Counted from the first letter of the stretch, positions 1 to 7,237 are shown. The stretch is DNA of 26,474 nt from a virus (IMGVR_UViG_3300039159_000062:1-26474); one strand, 5' to 3'. Program-made: numbers and translations. Notes: generated by a model from the sequence alone, not told the origin.

Positions 1-524
1 GCCATCTGCTTCTTCTCAAACAGGTCGTCGTCCTGCGGGTCTGCTTCGGAGGTTGGAGGGGTCGTGGTTGCGTCGATTATTTTTCTGGGCGAGAAAGATC
101 TGGCTTGCGAATGGTCGGACCGGACACGACCGCGCAGCGGTCTGGTCGTCGTGAGCTCCCCAGAGGCATTTCCAGGGCCGGGGAGTTCCCTCAGATACCA
201 CGGGGGCGTCGAGGACGTGGCGTTTATGAACGGCGCGTTGTACGCTATCACGTAGTCTGAATAGTGCAGGATTCCGGGCAAAAACCGTTCTTGCAGGGTT
301 GGCGCTACGTGCAGCATATCTACCACCCCACTGTCCATTTTCATGGACCCGCTCCCTTCGATTGACAGGTACTGGTGCCCAGGCTCGATCCAGACTCTGA
401 CAGTCGCGTCGCCCATTTCAAACTTCTGCGATGCGTAGGGCATCCCCGTCGCAAGCAACCTTTTGATGCAGTTCCGCGCAAAGGGGAGATACTGTTCACC
501 CCCTCGAATAAGCCTGTGCTCCAC
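1..524 (-). CDS. Unidentified phage protein, 3' end beyond window
   Basis: This frame is open from about position 524 to the left edge, so about 174 codons are visible and the stop lies outside. I do not recognise the family. The visible protein is soluble-looking, with a basic amino-terminal part (IKRLLATGMPY around residues 20-30), a central part that reads as beta-rich (RVWIEPGHQYLSIEG), and a polar, proline- and acid-rich tail near the edge. The start is uncertain. I chose GTG at 524, just after the stop of the 151-residue gene, but the frame is also open further upstream inside that gene and no good ribosome-binding site precedes the GTG. It follows two structural genes in the same direction, so a minor virion or tail role is the reasonable guess. 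Confidence 0.6.
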   Translation of the reverse strand, partial: MEHRLIRGGEQYLPFARNCIKRLLATGMPYASQKFEMGDATVRVWIEPGHQYLSIEGSGSMKMDSGVVDMLHVAPTLQERFLPGILHYSDYVIAYNAPFINATSSTPPWYLRELPGPGNASGELTTTRPLRGRVRSDHSQARSFSPRKIIDATTTPPTSEADPQDDDLFEKKQM

Positions 525-529
525 GTCTA

Positions 530-985
530 TCAGCTTGCGGGCTGGGTCCAGGTGAACGAGTCGATAGTGTTCGGCGCCGCGACCGCAATCGCGATGTTGG
601 ACAAGTTCATGTCGGCTCCACTGACAGCGACAGAGCCGTCGAGCCGAGGCAGCGTTGTCGACAGCAGCCCGTTATCTGCCGCATTTGCGCGCAGTCGAAA
701 CCAGCCAGCGGTGCCGGCGGCAATTCCGTTGAAGCTCCACGTCCCTGATTTGCTTACAACCCCATTGGAGGCTGCAGCGAACGTCAGACCATTGGTTGGT
801 GAGCCGGGTGTGAATGCGCCCGAGCTCAGCGTCACCGTGCCCAGCAGCGTGCCGCTTGCCGCTGAATCAGCGGACGCGGGCTGAGGTCCGGTGTAAATGT
901 CGATGACGCCGTTGGCGAAGGTGGCGGCAAAGCCGGTGGTGCCTGCAAGATTGCTGCGCAGTTGGGTCGAGAGTCGGACGGTCAT
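530..985 (-). CDS. Small beta-rich virion protein, probable tail/fibre component
   Basis: A 151-residue protein rich in Gly, Ala, Ser and Thr, with alternating hydrophobic stretches typical of beta-sandwich virion proteins. It resembles the first half of the 198-residue protein at 8768-9364: both have an amino terminus of short polar helix type, then a segment naming 'I-Y-T-G / I-F-S-G', then a 'LLGT' or 'LLAT' strand, then a 'GTW' strand. This suggests a shared fold or old duplication. A strong AAGGAG site lies 6 nt before the ATG, overlapping the end of the upstream gene region. It is probably cotranscribed with the 353-residue gene upstream. Function is inferred from context only. Confidence 0.8.
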   Translation of the reverse strand: MTVRLSTQLRSNLAGTTGFAATFANGVIDIYTGPQPASADSAASGTLLGTVTLSSGAFTPGSPTNGLTFAAASNGVVSKSGTWSFNGIAAGTAGWFRLRANAADNGLLSTTLPRLDGSVAVSGADMNLSNIAIAVAAPNTIDSFTWTQPAS

Positions 986-994
986 GGTGGCTCC

Positions 995-2056
995 TTAAAA
1001 AGCGTTGAAGGGCAAGCCGCCCTGTTGAATGGCCACGACATATCGGCGTTGGCCACCTCGTTGCACGACAGCGCCGCCAGCACGAACGCCGGGGGCGACT
1101 GACACATGCCGATCGGTCATGTTTTTGAAAGGCAACGCAGTGCAAAGGCCCCGCGTTGACCAGAAGTAGATTTGCTTGTCGTCCGCCGACCAGTGCTGGC
1201 CGGGCACCACGCCGTAGGGGGCGAGCGTCTCCAGCTTGGTGTTGTCGTAGGCGTAGATGCTCGAGGCGGTGCCGATCAGCAGCGCGTCGTCGGTGGGGGC
1301 CAGCATCAGGATTCGGCCGGGCACCAGCACCACGTCTTTGGCCAGATCGAACAGGTGAAAGCCCAGCGGCTGCGAGAACCACAGCGCGGTCTGGTCGGCT
1401 TCGGGGAAATACTGCGCGGCATAGATGCGGCCCTTCCAGGCCTGGATCACGTCGGCGCCGAAAGGCAGTGCGTCAAGGCCAGCGGTCATCAAGTCGCCGT
1501 GCTGGTCGTTGGTGAACACCGCGCTGGCGTCTTCGCCCGCCTCAGTCTGGAGTTCGCGCGTGAACTTCACCAGTGCTGCACCGGCAGGGGCTGGGCCAGT
1601 TGCACCGCTGCCAACGCCGGTCATGCGGCCGTCGGCCAGCCGGTAGGTGAAGTAGGTGCTGTCGTCGCCTGCGGGCGGTGAACCCCAGCGCCACACCAGA
1701 ACCTCGTTGTCAGGATTGATGATTCCGGCGTCGGTGCCGTTGTTGAAAAACACCTGGTCGTTGATCTCGGCCCAGTGCATCGGTGCGGCAGCCAAGCCGG
1801 TCTGGAGCGTCACCGCCGTGGCCGGGCCGGTCATGGCCTTGAGCGCACCGCCGTCAACCACGTACATGTGCGAGAAGTCGGATGTGCTGAACGCACTGGT
1901 GAACGCGCCGGGCAGCGCCCGGCTGTAGCCCTCGCGCTTGACGATGCCGCCAGTGTCGGTGATGTCGATGTTGTCGGCCTGATCCAGCCACCCAAGGCCC
2001 AGCCGCAGCTTGTCGCTGACGTTGTGCAGGCCGTTGAAGGACTTGATCGGTTTCAT
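995..2056 (-). CDS. Phage structural protein, possible beta-propeller / stabilisation-type tail protein
   Basis: A 353-residue protein beginning MKPIKSFNGLHNVSDKLR. It has an amino-terminal 'NGL.NV.D..RL' and 'DN.DIT..G...R.GY' pattern, followed by repeats built on Trp, Tyr and Gly (for example IYAAQYFP, LWFSQPL, IYAYDN, IYFWSTRG). These are typical of the beta-propeller-like proteins that phages encode near tail genes, including packaged-DNA-stabilisation-type proteins. The exact role is not provable here. The start is the ATG at 2056, which has no Shine-Dalgarno sequence but lies 7 nt after heptad element A. A candidate terminator of the preceding lysis operon lies just upstream, so this gene probably opens a new transcription unit with the two genes to its left. 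Confidence 0.75.
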   Translation of the reverse strand: MKPIKSFNGLHNVSDKLRLGLGWLDQADNIDITDTGGIVKREGYSRALPGAFTSAFSTSDFSHMYVVDGGALKAMTGPATAVTLQTGLAAAPMHWAEINDQVFFNNGTDAGIINPDNEVLVWRWGSPPAGDDSTYFTYRLADGRMTGVGSGATGPAPAGAALVKFTRELQTEAGEDASAVFTNDQHGDLMTAGLDALPFGADVIQAWKGRIYAAQYFPEADQTALWFSQPLGFHLFDLAKDVVLVPGRILMLAPTDDALLIGTASSIYAYDNTKLETLAPYGVVPGQHWSADDKQIYFWSTRGLCTALPFKNMTDRHVSVAPGVRAGGAVVQRGGQRRYVVAIQQGGLPFNAF

Positions 2057-2063
2057 CGCTTGG

Positions 2064-2084
2064 ATTCTAACTTAGAGCTTAGAG
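2064..2084 (-). promoter_or_regulatory. Heptad promoter-like element A
   Basis: On the minus strand this reads as three heptads: CTCTAAG, CTCTAAG, TTAGAAT. The final TAGAAT resembles a -10 box and ends 7 nt before the ATG of the 353-residue gene. That gene has no Shine-Dalgarno sequence, so a transcript would start at or next to the ATG. It is one of six copies in the window and lies just after the lysis cassette. Confidence 0.7.
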
Positions 2085-2092
2085 AAATAGGT

Positions 2093-2129
2093 GCCCAGGG
2101 AACTCGACTGGTTCATCTGCTCCCTGGGC
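2093..2129 (-). terminator. Candidate terminator after the lysis cassette
   Basis: A perfect 9-bp inverted repeat (GCCCAGGGA and TCCCTGGGC) has a 19-nt loop. On the minus strand it is followed by a broken U-tract (acctatttctct) that runs into heptad element A. Its position between Rz/Rz1 and the next module fits termination, but the loop is long and the U-tract imperfect. The rest of 2130-2198 shows nothing. Confidence 0.4.
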
Positions 2130-2198
2130 GGTGGGGGGTTGGATAGCGAGGTCCAATGGCAGCCCCGCACAACGACAGCACCCTCCACTGGCTTTGCG

Positions 2199-2723
2199 TC
2201 ATCGATTCAGTTTGTCGCGGGCGGTATCGAACTCGCGCTCGCAGGCACGCCCGGCAAGACCCCGGTCGTCAGCAATTCTTGCCAGATCAGTCGCTCGGTC
2301 GTCAATGCGTCCAAGCACGTCGGCCAACACGCCGATGGGGTCATCGGTTGGCGGGCGTAGCTCGGAAGCGCCGGGAGCTGCACAGACTTGACGGGCGCGG
2401 TTGGCAGCGGCTTGGGTGGCGCTGCGCAGCCCGGCAGCAGCAGCGCGAGCGCGAGTGTCAGCAGCAGCCACAGCGACGCTGAGAGCGGCAACTTCTTGGC
2501 CGTGTTTTTCGGTCGCATCATTCAGCTCCTGTTCGATCTGTCGGTTTTTCGCTTCCTGGTTCGCGCGGGCCGTCTGTGTCGCCAGGCGCTCCGCGTCCCA
2601 TTGCGCCTGGGTAGTCGCTATCCCTGATTGCTTGCCTTTGCTGTAGCCGTACCATGCAGACCCAGCAAGTGAGATGGCAATAGCTGTGAGGGCAACCAGG
2701 GGTTTCAGAATCGTCCATGTCAT
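2199..2723 (-). CDS. Rz: Inner-membrane spanin (Rz-like)
   Basis: A 174-residue protein with one amino-terminal membrane segment (about residues 7-27) followed by a long Gln/Glu/Ala-rich helical region (about 35-115) that should form a periplasmic coiled coil. This is the architecture of i-spanins, which join the outer-membrane lipoprotein Rz1 to fuse the two membranes in the last step of lysis. The start ATG at 2723 overlaps the stop of the holin-like gene (ATGA) and has a good AAGGAG site. The identification rests mainly on the nested lipoprotein gene and the adjacent endolysin. Two cysteines in the carboxy-terminal half could form disulfides. Confidence 0.85.
   Translation of the reverse strand: MTWTILKPLVALTAIAISLAGSAWYGYSKGKQSGIATTQAQWDAERLATQTARANQEAKNRQIEQELNDATEKHGQEVAALSVAVAAADTRARAAAAGLRSATQAAANRARQVCAAPGASELRPPTDDPIGVLADVLGRIDDRATDLARIADDRGLAGRACEREFDTARDKLNR
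2207..2521 (-). CDS. Rz1: Outer-membrane spanin lipoprotein (Rz1-like), nested in Rz
   Basis: A 104-residue protein encoded entirely within Rz in another reading frame. It has a basic start, a hydrophobic signal segment (about residues 11-30) and a lipobox LLPGC with the lipidated cysteine at residue 32, followed by a proline-rich stretch (AAPPKPLPTAP). This is the signature of o-spanins. After export and lipidation it would sit in the outer membrane and bind the Rz periplasmic domain. Two adjacent ATGs (2521 and 2518) are possible; AGGAG lies 4 nt before the first. At 104 residues it is longer than many Rz1 proteins, with a less characteristic carboxy-terminal half. Confidence 0.85.
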   Translation of the reverse strand: MMRPKNTAKKLPLSASLWLLLTLALALLLPGCAAPPKPLPTAPVKSVQLPALPSYARQPMTPSACWPTCLDALTTERLIWQELLTTGVLPGVPASASSIPPATN

Positions 2724-2929
2724 TGCGGCTCCTTGACTGCCACGTCATCCCAGGTCGCAAAGCCGATGTAGGCCGCAACCACCGCGCCAGCGAAAGCGTA
2801 AAACGCACCAGCCACCGCGCCAAGCTGCTCGGAGTCCGTGTAGAGCAACAGCAGCGGAAACGCCAGCCCGGCCAGCAGCGCCAGCCATGCCATGCGGCGG
2901 CGGTTTTTCCAGCGGTCTTTTTCGATCAT
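2720..2929 (-). CDS. Small two-span membrane protein, holin candidate
   Basis: A 69-residue protein starting MIEKDRWKNRRRM. It has a strongly basic amino terminus, a first membrane segment (about residues 13-30), a short acidic loop (TDSEQ) and a second segment (about 37-57), then a charged tail. Size, two-span layout and place directly after the endolysin fit a class II-type holin, which would form the lesions that release endolysin. The start at 2929 overlaps the endolysin stop (ATGA). No sequence motif is diagnostic, and the other small membrane protein at 3399-3635 is an alternative holin or an antiholin partner. Confidence 0.65.
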   Translation of the reverse strand: MIEKDRWKNRRRMAWLALLAGLAFPLLLLYTDSEQLGAVAGAFYAFAGAVVAAYIGFATWDDVAVKEPQ

Positions 2930-3402
2930 GCGTCCATCAGGTCGGCAATGCGCCGAGCCCACCCGCGAGAAAAACTAGGCCAGTGGCTCAGGCTGGTCAT
3001 GAAGCGCAACCGCTGTGCCAGCATCCGTTTCGCCAGCGCGTGCGGGTCGGCCTGCCGGGCGCTGGCAATCGTGAGCGGCCCGATCTTGCCGTCATCGGCA
3101 ATGCCCAGCGCTCGCTGTAGCCATCGGGCCGACTGCCCGACGCCGGAGTTCACGGCAGCGTCAAACACCGGGTAACGCACCGCTGGCGGCAACTCGTCGG
3201 CCTGCACCGCGTCCCAATATTTCAGCCGATAGATTTTCTTTGCCCGGTCTTGCCCGAGGTCGCGCATTGAGCCGGTGTAACCAGCCTCACGCGCCACGGC
3301 GGCAGTCACGCCCCACATCGTCTCGGCTCCGGGGTCAGCCGGGTGAAAGCTGTACCCGCCTTCGTGACCAAGCAGCTTTGTGAATGCTTCATCGAATGTC
3401 AT
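2926..3402 (-). CDS. GH108-family endolysin (muramidase)
   Basis: A 158-residue peptidoglycan hydrolase. The HEGGY motif at residues 13-17 supplies the catalytic glutamate (Glu14) of the glycoside hydrolase family 108 fold, followed by the usual 'PADPG..T.WGVT' strand. The carboxy-terminal half (about 85-150), with 'VNSGVGQSARWLQRALG' and 'DGKIGPLT', matches the peptidoglycan-binding type-3 region normally joined to GH108. Its length is normal for the family and there is no signal peptide, so release would depend on a holin. Its start overlaps the upstream small membrane gene (ATGA) and its stop overlaps the next, which shows tight translational coupling in the lysis cassette. Confidence 0.92.
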   Translation of the reverse strand: MTFDEAFTKLLGHEGGYSFHPADPGAETMWGVTAAVAREAGYTGSMRDLGQDRAKKIYRLKYWDAVQADELPPAVRYPVFDAAVNSGVGQSARWLQRALGIADDGKIGPLTIASARQADPHALAKRMLAQRLRFMTSLSHWPSFSRGWARRIADLMDA

Positions 3403-3635
3403 GGCTTGTCCGCTTTCTTTTCGATGGCATCCTGAATCTTGTCGAGCTTCGTGAAGAGCGCGTCAAACATCCGAGTCGCCTCTTCTTTGCGCATGTATTG
3501 CCCAGCCACCAAGACGTCTATCGCGGCGACCTTTGTTTCAAGGCTGCGCACCGCTTGCCACATGGTGTTTAAGAGCCATCCGCCGATGGCGCCCAAAAAC
3601 CCAGCGGCCATATTGAAAAGGTCTTGCGATTCCAT
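3399..3635 (-). CDS. Small single-span membrane protein of the lysis cassette
   Basis: A 78-residue protein starting MESQDLFNMAAGFLG. It has one glycine-rich membrane segment (about residues 7-24) and then a charged helical region (VRSLETKV..., about 28-75) that may be a coiled coil. It may be a holin, antiholin or holin-associated factor; the sequence does not decide. I chose the ATG at 3635: an AAAAGGA site lies 8 nt upstream and the codon overlaps the stop of the preceding gene (TAATG). A longer reading to 3719 would extend into that gene without a better ribosome site. The gene runs directly into the endolysin with a 4-nt overlap. Confidence 0.75.
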   Translation of the reverse strand: MESQDLFNMAAGFLGAIGGWLLNTMWQAVRSLETKVAAIDVLVAGQYMRKEEATRMFDALFTKLDKIQDAIEKKADKP

Positions 3636-4051
3636 TATTTTTTTCCTTTTGAAATCAAGGCCAGCAAGTCTTCGGGTGTGATGCGCTGCTTGGGCATCTC
3701 GCCGGTCAACAAAAACCACGTCAGCTCGTAGCAGTACAAGCGTTTGGAGTCGCGGGCGCTGTTGGGGATGACGAACGCGAACTGGCTGAAAATGTCGTAG
3801 GGCATGCCGAAGGCAAACCTAAAGCGGTCCCAGGCCAGCTCGTCGTCGCCACCGGGCACGTCGAACAAGTCCCAACCTTGGGGGATGAACGTCTCGTTAT
3901 GAACGCCCGCGGACAGGTTGGTGTGCAGCAGTTGGTCACCGATGACGATGCCGCTGTGCGGGTAGTGGGTGACAAGCCGGTAGGCCGTCAGCTCATGAAA
4001 TGCGCGTTTGGCGAAGCCTTTGGGCGGGGCGTGTTTGAGTGTGAGCTTCAT
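3635..4051 (-). CDS. Permuted papain-like (NlpC/P60-type) protein, candidate second lysis or virion hydrolase
   Basis: A 138-residue protein. The segment HSGIVIGDQLLHTN (His32 and following) and the later YDIFSQF...LYCYELTW (Cys107, Glu109) appear in the order His then Cys, as in circularly permuted NlpC/P60 proteins of the YiiX kind, where a '.CSEL.' motif carries the cysteine. This suggests a cysteine amidase or peptidase acting on cell wall or a thioester/amide bond, but the match is partial: Tyr stands where Ser is usual. It is the first gene after heptad element B, has no Shine-Dalgarno sequence, and overlaps the next lysis gene by one base. It could instead be a virion protein. Confidence 0.55.
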   Translation of the reverse strand: MKLTLKHAPPKGFAKRAFHELTAYRLVTHYPHSGIVIGDQLLHTNLSAGVHNETFIPQGWDLFDVPGGDDELAWDRFRFAFGMPYDIFSQFAFVIPNSARDSKRLYCYELTWFLLTGEMPKQRITPEDLLALISKGKK

Positions 4052-4058
4052 AGTAGTG

Positions 4059-4079
4059 GTTCTATCTTAGAGCTTAGAG
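4059..4079 (-). promoter_or_regulatory. Heptad promoter-like element B
   Basis: On the minus strand it reads CTCTAAG, CTCTAAG, ATAGAAC, ending 7 nt before the ATG at 4051. No Shine-Dalgarno sequence lies between. It precedes the lysis cassette and fills almost all of the 33-nt gap after the fibre-tail adaptor gene. Confidence 0.7.
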
Positions 4080-4084
4080 CGTTA

Positions 4085-4405
4085 TCACTTCAGCAGTTCT
4101 TTGACTCTGACCGTCACTTGGTGCTCTATCCGTTGCCCGCTCACCGTATGGAGCCAGACCGTGAGTAGGTAGTCCGTCAGGTCTGTACCGCCACTGATCA
4201 GAAGGTCCAGCAGCCCGGTCGCCGGGGTGAACAACTGCTCGTCAATCGCGATGCCGGCGGGGATTGTGTCGAACTCGATCGGCGCAATCGCACGTGGGGT
4301 ATCTGCGTAAGCCAGGAGTAAATCGGCGAACGTGATCGTGAACCACCTGATTTCGCGGGGTTGTTTTGGGAACCTGTTGGTGATGACGGGTCTTGCGGTG
4401 GCCAT
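4085..4405 (-). CDS. Fibre-tail adaptor-like protein
   Basis: A 106-residue protein. The pattern 'NRFPKQPREI', a central strand pair, 'LLDLLISGGTDLTDYLLTVWLHTVSGQRIEH' and a final 'V.V.V' strand matches the small beta-sandwich proteins often annotated as phage fibre-tail adaptors. Those proteins join a receptor-binding fibre to the tail or baseplate. The start at 4405 has an AAGGAA site 6 nt upstream. It follows the 571-residue repeat protein by 18 nt, which fits an adaptor encoded next to its fibre. The family name is from memory and not verified by search. Confidence 0.65.
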   Translation of the reverse strand: MATARPVITNRFPKQPREIRWFTITFADLLLAYADTPRAIAPIEFDTIPAGIAIDEQLFTPATGLLDLLISGGTDLTDYLLTVWLHTVSGQRIEHQVTVRVKELLK

Positions 4406-4423
4406 GGGTAATTCCTTGCTGGA

Positions 4424-6139
4424 TCAAGACACGGGTGATGTGTATTTTACCGCCGCGGCGACCGATATGTACCTGTCTGGATCTGCAACTGACAGGTATC
4501 GGCCCGAGTCGGCCACCGACCGGTACCTTGTAGGGTCGGCGATGGACAAGTAGGCGTGATCGTTCGGCGGGCCGGTCGTTGGGTCAAGTACCTGGACCGA
4601 GCCGCCAAGCCTGTCTAGCCTGTCGATATTGTCCAAGAACGCCATCAGGCTGATACGCGCTTCGCCAGCCAGCGCGTCAGCTTGCTCGATGGCTGCGAGG
4701 AACGCCGTAGCGGCTACCTGGGTGGCGCTTGACACGCGGTCGCCCGCGTCAACTATGGTGGCCGCTACACCCACGCCGATCTGCGCCGCAGCAGAAACCC
4801 GATCGCCGCGGTCAACCGTTGTCGCGTTGGCGAACACGACCGTCTCGTTGCTCGCGCTGGCCTGAAGCGTGTCCCTGCCTTCAGGCAAAGACGCGGTGGC
4901 GTTCACCGCCAGAGCAACCGCGCCCGTGACGCCGCCCGCCGCTTCGCGGATCAACGCTGTGGCTACCAGAGCCGTCGTCGCTGCGCCTGCTACACGGTCG
5001 CCTGCCTCGTTGATTGCCGCAGCTATGGCGAGCGGGATCGACGCCGCACCCAGCACCGTGTCGGCGCGGTCGGTAGCAGCCAGAGAGGCGACGACCCCGC
5101 TGGCCGCTTCTACGCTGGCGGTGAGCGTATCGCGGGAATCAGTGGTGGCGCTTGTGGCGTTGACGGCAGCGCTCGCTGCCGCGGACACAACCTCACCCGC
5201 GTCCACCATTGTTGAGGAGACAGCGACCAGGGCTTGCGCTGCGCCAGAGACGGCGTCGGGAGCTTCTGCGATGGAAGCCGAGGCCTCGACCCCGCTGACA
5301 ATGCTGGCGCTGGCTGTGAGCGTGTCTCTTGCGTCGGTGGTCGCGCTTGTGGCGTTGAGTGCAAGTTGGGACGCGCCCAACACAGCGTCTGCACGGTCGG
5401 TGATCGCGCTTGTGGCGTTGACTGCAGCTTGCGCAGCTCCCGACACAGTCTCTGCGCGCTCAGCGATGTTGGTATCGGCGGACACCCCGCTGACAGACGA
5501 GGCTTCAGCAGTAAGCCGGTCAGCTGCGTCGGTGGTTGCGCTTGTCGCGTTGACGGCAAGCTGGGCCGCGCCCGCCAGCCGGTCTGATGCGTCAATGCTC
5601 GCCAGCGAAGCGCCGATGGCAATTTGTGCAGCGCTGGCCAGCGTGTCCGGTGCGTCGGGCGTGGCGCTTGCTGCATCGACCCCGCTGATAATGTTGACGC
5701 TGGCCGCAAGCGTGTTGGCTACATCGGTTGTCGCGCTTGTCGCGCCGATGGCAATTTGTGCAGCGCTTGCGAGCCTGTCGGCTGCGTCCGTGGTTGCGCT
5801 TGCTGCGCCGATTCCAACCTGGCTGAGTGCAGATAGCGTGTCTCTTGCGTCGGCCGTTGCGCTCGACGCACCGACGGAAACAGATGCAGCAGATGTGAGC
5901 CCGTCGCCACCGTCGGGTGTGTCCAGGCTGGCTGTGACGCCAGACGTCACCGTCAGCAGCGCCGCCGAGCTGGTGGTGCTGCCTGCTGCGTTGGTTGCGA
6001 CCAGCCGGTACTGCGCGCCGTTGTCAGGCGCTGTCAGCGTGGGCGTGGTGTAGCTGCTGCTGGTCGCGCCGGGGATGTCTAGCCAAGCTGGTGCGGGTGG
6101 TGCGCCGCCTACGCCAATGGGTATAAATCTAATCGGCAT
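4424..6139 (-). CDS. Long repeat protein, probable tail fibre, with half an Ig-like domain at its start
   Basis: A 571-residue Ala/Ser/Thr/Asp-rich protein. After a short lead (MPIRFIPIGVGG), residues about 18-65 carry the carboxy-terminal half of an Ig-like domain (WLDIPGATSSSYTTP, then DNGAQYRLVATN). From about 75 to 530 there are about 20 tandem units, mostly 21 residues long, built on 'NATSATTDA.DTL.ASA'; some are extended to about 23. The last 45 residues switch to an octad repeat (RYRSVADS, RYLSVADP, RYISVAAA). Regular short repeats suggest an elongated shaft. There is no Shine-Dalgarno sequence: the ATG comes 3 nt after the upstream stop (TAAGCCATG), so coupled translation is likely. 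The missing half of the Ig domain is in the 7695-7925 gene. Confidence 0.8.
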   Translation of the reverse strand: MPIRFIPIGVGGAPPAPAWLDIPGATSSSYTTPTLTAPDNGAQYRLVATNAAGSTTSSAALLTVTSGVTASLDTPDGGDGLTSAASVSVGASSATADARDTLSALSQVGIGAASATTDAADRLASAAQIAIGATSATTDVANTLAASVNIISGVDAASATPDAPDTLASAAQIAIGASLASIDASDRLAGAAQLAVNATSATTDAADRLTAEASSVSGVSADTNIAERAETVSGAAQAAVNATSAITDRADAVLGASQLALNATSATTDARDTLTASASIVSGVEASASIAEAPDAVSGAAQALVAVSSTMVDAGEVVSAAASAAVNATSATTDSRDTLTASVEAASGVVASLAATDRADTVLGAASIPLAIAAAINEAGDRVAGAATTALVATALIREAAGGVTGAVALAVNATASLPEGRDTLQASASNETVVFANATTVDRGDRVSAAAQIGVGVAATIVDAGDRVSSATQVAATAFLAAIEQADALAGEARISLMAFLDNIDRLDRLGGSVQVLDPTTGPPNDHAYLSIADPTRYRSVADSGRYLSVADPDRYISVAAAVKYTSPVS

Positions 6140-6142
6140 GGC

Positions 6143-6826
6143 TTAGCGGAAGATTTGCCAGGGGTTTGCGAACATGCTGACCTTTTCCGGGTCTGAAAGC
6201 GATCTATTCCACGCGCAGCAAAGAGATGTTGGGGCGGCGTTAAACGAACTGGCAGATGATCTAAAGAGCGAACCGATAGCGATACGGTCTAGGACTCTTG
6301 CGGCAAAACTATTTACAGGAGCGGAGAATGCGGCAAATTCCCCATCTTGCCAAAGATTATGGCCCGATGGGTCGAATGTGAGTAATAACGCATGAGACTC
6401 GTTGTCAACGAAGGCAGGGCGTCCGGTGGTCAAGTCCACACTCGGCAAACTCCTAACAAAAGCACCTCCGTTAACCCGGTTGAGTTGGTCTGTTTGAAGC
6501 GAAAGGGTTGGTGTAATGCTAGCGCTTGAGCCAAAAGCGTAAATCCTAGCATCTACGTTTGGCGTGCTGCCGTTGACGATGGAAAACAGCGTACCTTCGG
6601 TCGTTATTGGCGCTATTTTCCTAGTGTTTAGCCAGTAGCTGTTGGTGCCGTTGCCCTTGAAAGAAACGCCGCTTGCACTTGGGATAATTGCCGCGCCGTT
6701 GATGGGCAGCATGTCGCCTCGCACATCTGGCGTGTTCCAGTCAAACAGCCCCCGCGTGATCGGATTGCCCCAATCAATCTCGCGTGCCCCGCCTTGGCTC
6801 AGCCGTGTGCTTTTAAGCGCCAGCAT
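6143..6826 (-). CDS. Tail-associated protein with LamG/concanavalin-like fold
   Basis: A 227-residue protein. The middle (about residues 50-200) has the strand pattern of a LamG or concanavalin-like lectin domain (GNGTNSYW, EGTLFSIVNG, ARIYAFGS, SHALLLTFD), and the end 'CCAWNRSLSDPEKVSMFANPWQIFR' is the usual close of such domains in phage tail proteins ('A.NRALSD.E...L..NPW..F'). A carbohydrate-binding role at the cell surface is plausible. The ATG comes 3 nt after the stop of the upstream gene, with no clear ribosome site. It is one of the genes lying between the two halves of the split Ig domain. Confidence 0.75.
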   Translation of the reverse strand: MLALKSTRLSQGGAREIDWGNPITRGLFDWNTPDVRGDMLPINGAAIIPSASGVSFKGNGTNSYWLNTRKIAPITTEGTLFSIVNGSTPNVDARIYAFGSSASITPTLSLQTDQLNRVNGGAFVRSLPSVDLTTGRPAFVDNESHALLLTFDPSGHNLWQDGEFAAFSAPVNSFAARVLDRIAIGSLFRSSASSFNAAPTSLCCAWNRSLSDPEKVSMFANPWQIFR

Positions 6827-6829
6827 GGG

Positions 6830-7237
6830 TTACACCGTGTCGAACGAAGTCAACTCACTCAGGAATGCTTCGCAAACCACAGCCTGCGCAGTGTTTCCTG
6901 TTACTTGCACATGAATGTGCATAACCGCCGCATCAATCGCAATCGACTGCTCGGTGATGGTGTTGGCTACAGTGCCACCACCGAATGACCAGATCGTTTT
7001 CCACACCGTGCCAGCGCTGCCGCCAGCTGGCGTTGTGCCGCCATCGTGTGCGATCAGGATGTTTGCCACAGCTTGAATCGTGGGGCCTGTGCCGCCGTTC
7101 GTGAGCTTGATCGTGAGCATCCCGCCCGAGCGCGTGCGCAGGTCAATCGGTGTGCCGTTGGTGGTGGCTGCTGCTGCGTTGCTTGTTGCCGCTGCAATGA
7201 GTGTGCGCGGGTTCTTGATGAGGGTGGTGATGGTCAT
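6830..7237 (-). CDS. Small beta-rich tail-region protein
   Basis: A 135-residue protein starting MTITTLIKNPRTLIAAAT. It is rich in Thr, Ala and Gly, with alternating hydrophobic residues (MLTIKLTNGG, IQAVANILIAHDGG) expected of a beta-sandwich virion protein, and a last segment MHIHVQVTGN. I cannot assign a family. The start overlaps the upstream stop (ATGA) and a GGGGAG site lies about 7 nt before it. It sits in the structural operon between the 134-residue gene and the LamG-like gene, inside the interval that separates the two Ig halves. Confidence 0.75.
   Translation of the reverse strand: MTITTLIKNPRTLIAAATSNAAAATTNGTPIDLRTRSGGMLTIKLTNGGTGPTIQAVANILIAHDGGTTPAGGSAGTVWKTIWSFGGGTVANTITEQSIAIDAAVMHIHVQVTGNTAQAVVCEAFLSELTSFDTV

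Noticed and set aside
4869-6053. Long open frame on the plus strand opposite the repeat protein
   Set aside because: It mirrors the periodic Ala/Ser codons of the repeat gene on the minus strand. It has no ribosome site, and its product is a low-complexity mirror of the repeats.
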